NCBI GenBank assembly: GCA_039024315.1
Contig: JBCCQN010000303.1
Span: forward strand, 1 to 7,364
DNA from: JBCAWW01 sp039024315
Lineage (GTDB): Bacteria; Bacteroidota; Bacteroidia; J057
Direction: 5' to 3'
Length of the DNA stretch: 7,364 bases
Shown: positions 6,249-7,364 of the stretch, one piece after another
Layout of the letters: each line of letters begins with the position of its first letter
Numbering within the stretch: the stretch's first letter is position 1
Notes under the pieces: generated by a model
What the model was told of the DNA's origin: nothing
Seen by the model: the letters and a program-made list of their open reading frames with translations, nothing else
Databases searched by the model: none
Position numbers and translations under genes: made by a program

Positions 6249-6851
6249 TTAGACTTCTTCTGTAGCTTCCTCTCCAGCTTCTTGTGCTGCAGTAGCAGAA
6301 CGAAGAGCACGTGGGATTTCGACACTCGCTACACCAGCAGACTGAGAAGTGATTACTTGAAGACCAGTAATACCAGCATCAGATACTTTGATAGTACCTC
6401 CTAGTTCAAGTTCAGAAACATCAATTTCTACAGAATCAGGTAGATTTTGAGGAATACCTTTTACTTTGATACGACGAAGCTTAGTTACAAGCTTACCACC
6501 TTTTGATACCCCGGCAGGCGTACCTACTAGGACTACAGGAAGCTCTAGAATAACCTCTTTGTCAGCACTTACACGCATAAAGTCGATGTGAAGTGGCTTT
6601 TCAGTAACACGGTGGAATTGAGCTTCACGAATGATCGCTTGCACAGTTTCACCACCTTCGATGGCTAGGTTTAGGATGTAAGTCTCTTTGGTGTAAACCG
6701 CAGGACGAAGCTCCTTAAGGTTGACAGCTAGGTGAGTAACGCTAGCATTGTCGTACAATACGCCAGGGATACTACCCTCGCGACGAAGTTTTTTGTTGGA
6801 AGCTTTACCGATACTGGTACGCTCAACTACTGGTAGATCTAAAGTTTTCAT
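6249..6851 (-). CDS. rplY: 50S ribosomal protein L25 / general stress protein Ctc (two-domain TL5 type)
   Basis: Ribosomal protein that binds 5S rRNA in the large subunit. The 200 residues are the long Ctc/TL5 form rather than the ~94-residue E. coli L25. The N-terminal L25 domain (about 1-94) carries RTSIGKASNKKLRREGSIPGVLYD (11-34, with the basic RNA-binding stretch) and AIIREAQFHRVTEKPLHIDFMRV (72-94). The C-terminal beta domain (about 95-182) includes KGIPQNLPDSVEIDVSELELGGTIKVSD, typical of TL5. The protein ends in an Ala/Glu-rich acidic tail (about 183-200). It follows prs and precedes pth, an order found in many bacteria, and a strong terminator closes it. Its ATG lies two bases after a 14-bp perfect palindrome and there is no Shine-Dalgarno sequence. 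Confidence 0.97.
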   Translation of the reverse strand: MKTLDLPVVERTSIGKASNKKLRREGSIPGVLYDNASVTHLAVNLKELRPAVYTKETYILNLAIEGGETVQAIIREAQFHRVTEKPLHIDFMRVSADKEVILELPVVLVGTPAGVSKGGKLVTKLRRIKVKGIPQNLPDSVEIDVSELELGGTIKVSDAGITGLQVITSQSAGVASVEIPRALRSATAAQEAGEEATEEV

Positions 6852-6853
6852 TA

Positions 6854-6867
6854 CAAATTTAAATTTG
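6854..6867. repeat. 14-bp perfect palindrome immediately before the rplY start codon
   Basis: CAAATTTAAATTTG reads the same on both strands and ends two bases before the rplY ATG. On the minus strand it contains TAAATTTG, an exact TAnnTTTG match, but a start from there would give an essentially leaderless mRNA. It might be an operator for a dimeric regulator, an AT-rich unstructured ribosome entry region, or chance in AT-rich DNA. Just upstream on the coding strand lie a run of seven G (6897-6891) and the short inverted repeat GGCCAAGGCC. Confidence 0.45.
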
Positions 6868-6916
6868 GTCGGCGGTTATGGCCTTGGCCTCCCCCCCATC
6901 CGGTGTTATTATTAAG

Positions 6917-6975
6917 TTTGAGTTTTTGATTTGTGGAAGGGATGAATACCCTATTCCACAGATCAAAAACTCAAA
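6917..6975. repeat. 22-bp near-perfect inverted repeat (long hairpin) downstream of prs
   Basis: The arms 6917-6938 and 6954-6975 are complementary over 22 positions, with a single T/G disagreement (6931 against 6961). GGG (6939-6941) and CCC (6949-6951) can extend the stem inside. The hairpin begins 10 bases after the prs stop codon on the minus strand, where a 3' end structure would be expected. It is followed on neither strand by a T-tract, so a classical terminator is not supported. The mismatch is a U-G wobble in a plus-strand RNA but an A-C mismatch in the prs-strand RNA. Confidence 0.75.
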
Positions 6976-6985
6976 GCTCGATTCC

Positions 6986-7364
6986 TTAGATAAACAATGA
7001 GCTGATAGACTCATTATTGTGCAGCTTGCGGAAGGCTTTAGCAAAGATCTGTGCGATGGTTAGCACTTTGATCTTTTCAGATTCCCGTGATTGAGGAATC
7101 GTATCTGTAGTAAAGACTTCTACTAGCTGGGAAGCTTCTATCCGATCGATGGCTGGACCCGAGAATATCGGGTGTGTCGCCACGGCGCGAACGGAAAGCG
7201 CTCCTTCTCCCATCAATTTATCAGCCGCTTTGCAAAGCGTACCGGCTGTATCGATTAGGTCATCAATCAAGATGATATTTTTACCGCTTGGGTCTCCAAT
7301 TACTTGCATAGAAGCAACTTCATTGGGACGTTCACGATGTTTGTCTACCAAGATCAACTCAGCG
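6986..7364 (-). CDS. prs: Ribose-phosphate pyrophosphokinase (PRPP synthetase), 3' part (N-terminus beyond window)
   Basis: Transfers pyrophosphate from ATP to ribose 5-phosphate to make PRPP, the precursor of purine, pyrimidine, NAD, histidine and tryptophan synthesis. About 125 C-terminal codons are visible, roughly the last 40 percent of a ~310-residue protein. They show VDKHRERPNEV, then GDPSGKNIILIDDLIDTAGTLCKAA, whose DDLIDTAGT stretch is the PRPP/ribose-phosphate binding loop. ATHPIFSGPA follows, then FTTDTIP, and the conserved ending NNESISSLF. The frame stays open to the right edge; the TTG at 7357 is internal, not a start. It ends in TAA, followed by the long inverted repeat and then rplY, so prs and rplY may share a transcript. 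Confidence 0.97.
   Translation of the reverse strand, partial: AELILVDKHRERPNEVASMQVIGDPSGKNIILIDDLIDTAGTLCKAADKLMGEGALSVRAVATHPIFSGPAIDRIEASQLVEVFTTDTIPQSRESEKIKVLTIAQIFAKAFRKLHNNESISSLFI

Noticed and set aside
5550..7044. Plus frame 5550-5813 and minus frames 6016-6213 and 6859-7044
   Set aside because: They overlap pth, the lipoprotein gene or prs in other frames. The 6016-6213 frame starts inside the rplY terminator, and the 6859-7044 frame runs through the inverted repeat.
7355..7357. TTG at 7357 as the start of a short protein
   Set aside because: The frame is open to the window edge and the sequence is the interior of PRPP synthetase, which is truncated by the window.
1..7364. Mobile elements, CRISPR arrays, tRNA or rRNA genes, phage or defence genes
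   Set aside because: No transposase or integrase motifs, regular spaced repeats, cloverleaf-like sequences or defence domains were seen on either strand; coding content is continuous housekeeping genes.

Overview
The window is a stretch of bacterial chromosome with every recognisable gene on the minus strand. Transcription therefore runs from the right edge to the left edge. In that order the genes are prs (3' part only), rplY/ctc, pth, a small lipoprotein gene, mraZ, rsmH (mraW), an ftsL-like gene, ftsI (a division penicillin-binding protein) and murE (5' part only). Several features point to a member of the Bacteroidota: the mraZ-rsmH-ftsL-ftsI-murE order, a very divergent FtsL-like protein, a ~700-residue FtsI ending in a PASTA domain, the two-domain (TL5-type) L25, and start codons mostly without a Shine-Dalgarno sequence. 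A Saprospiria-like lineage is possible, but the sequence alone does not settle it.

The left and middle part (about 1-4880) is the beginning of a division and cell-wall (dcw) cluster. It is packed tightly: mraZ and rsmH share one base (TAATG), rsmH and ftsL are 7 bases apart, ftsL and ftsI overlap by 4 bases (ATGA), and ftsI and murE are separated by 12 bases. Upstream of mraZ lies an array of GTGG repeats, three of them exactly 10 bases apart. It looks like the operator through which MraZ represses its own operon. Together these genes encode the operon regulator (MraZ), a 16S rRNA methyltransferase (RsmH), two septal membrane proteins (FtsL, FtsI) and a peptidoglycan precursor ligase (MurE).

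The right part (about 5054-7364) carries housekeeping genes of translation and nucleotide metabolism: PRPP synthetase, ribosomal protein L25, peptidyl-tRNA hydrolase, and a 182-residue lipoprotein of unknown function directly after pth. The spaces here hold structures: a 22-bp near-perfect inverted repeat after prs, a 14-bp perfect palindrome 2 bases before the rplY start, a strong rho-independent terminator between rplY and pth whose T-tract ends 8 bases before the pth start codon, and a small hairpin plus a 10-bp palindrome between the lipoprotein gene and the MraZ operator.

I found no mobile element, CRISPR array, tRNA, rRNA or novel multi-gene system. The coding content is conserved and ordinary. 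What deserves a second look is the regulatory DNA between the genes and the unassigned lipoprotein.
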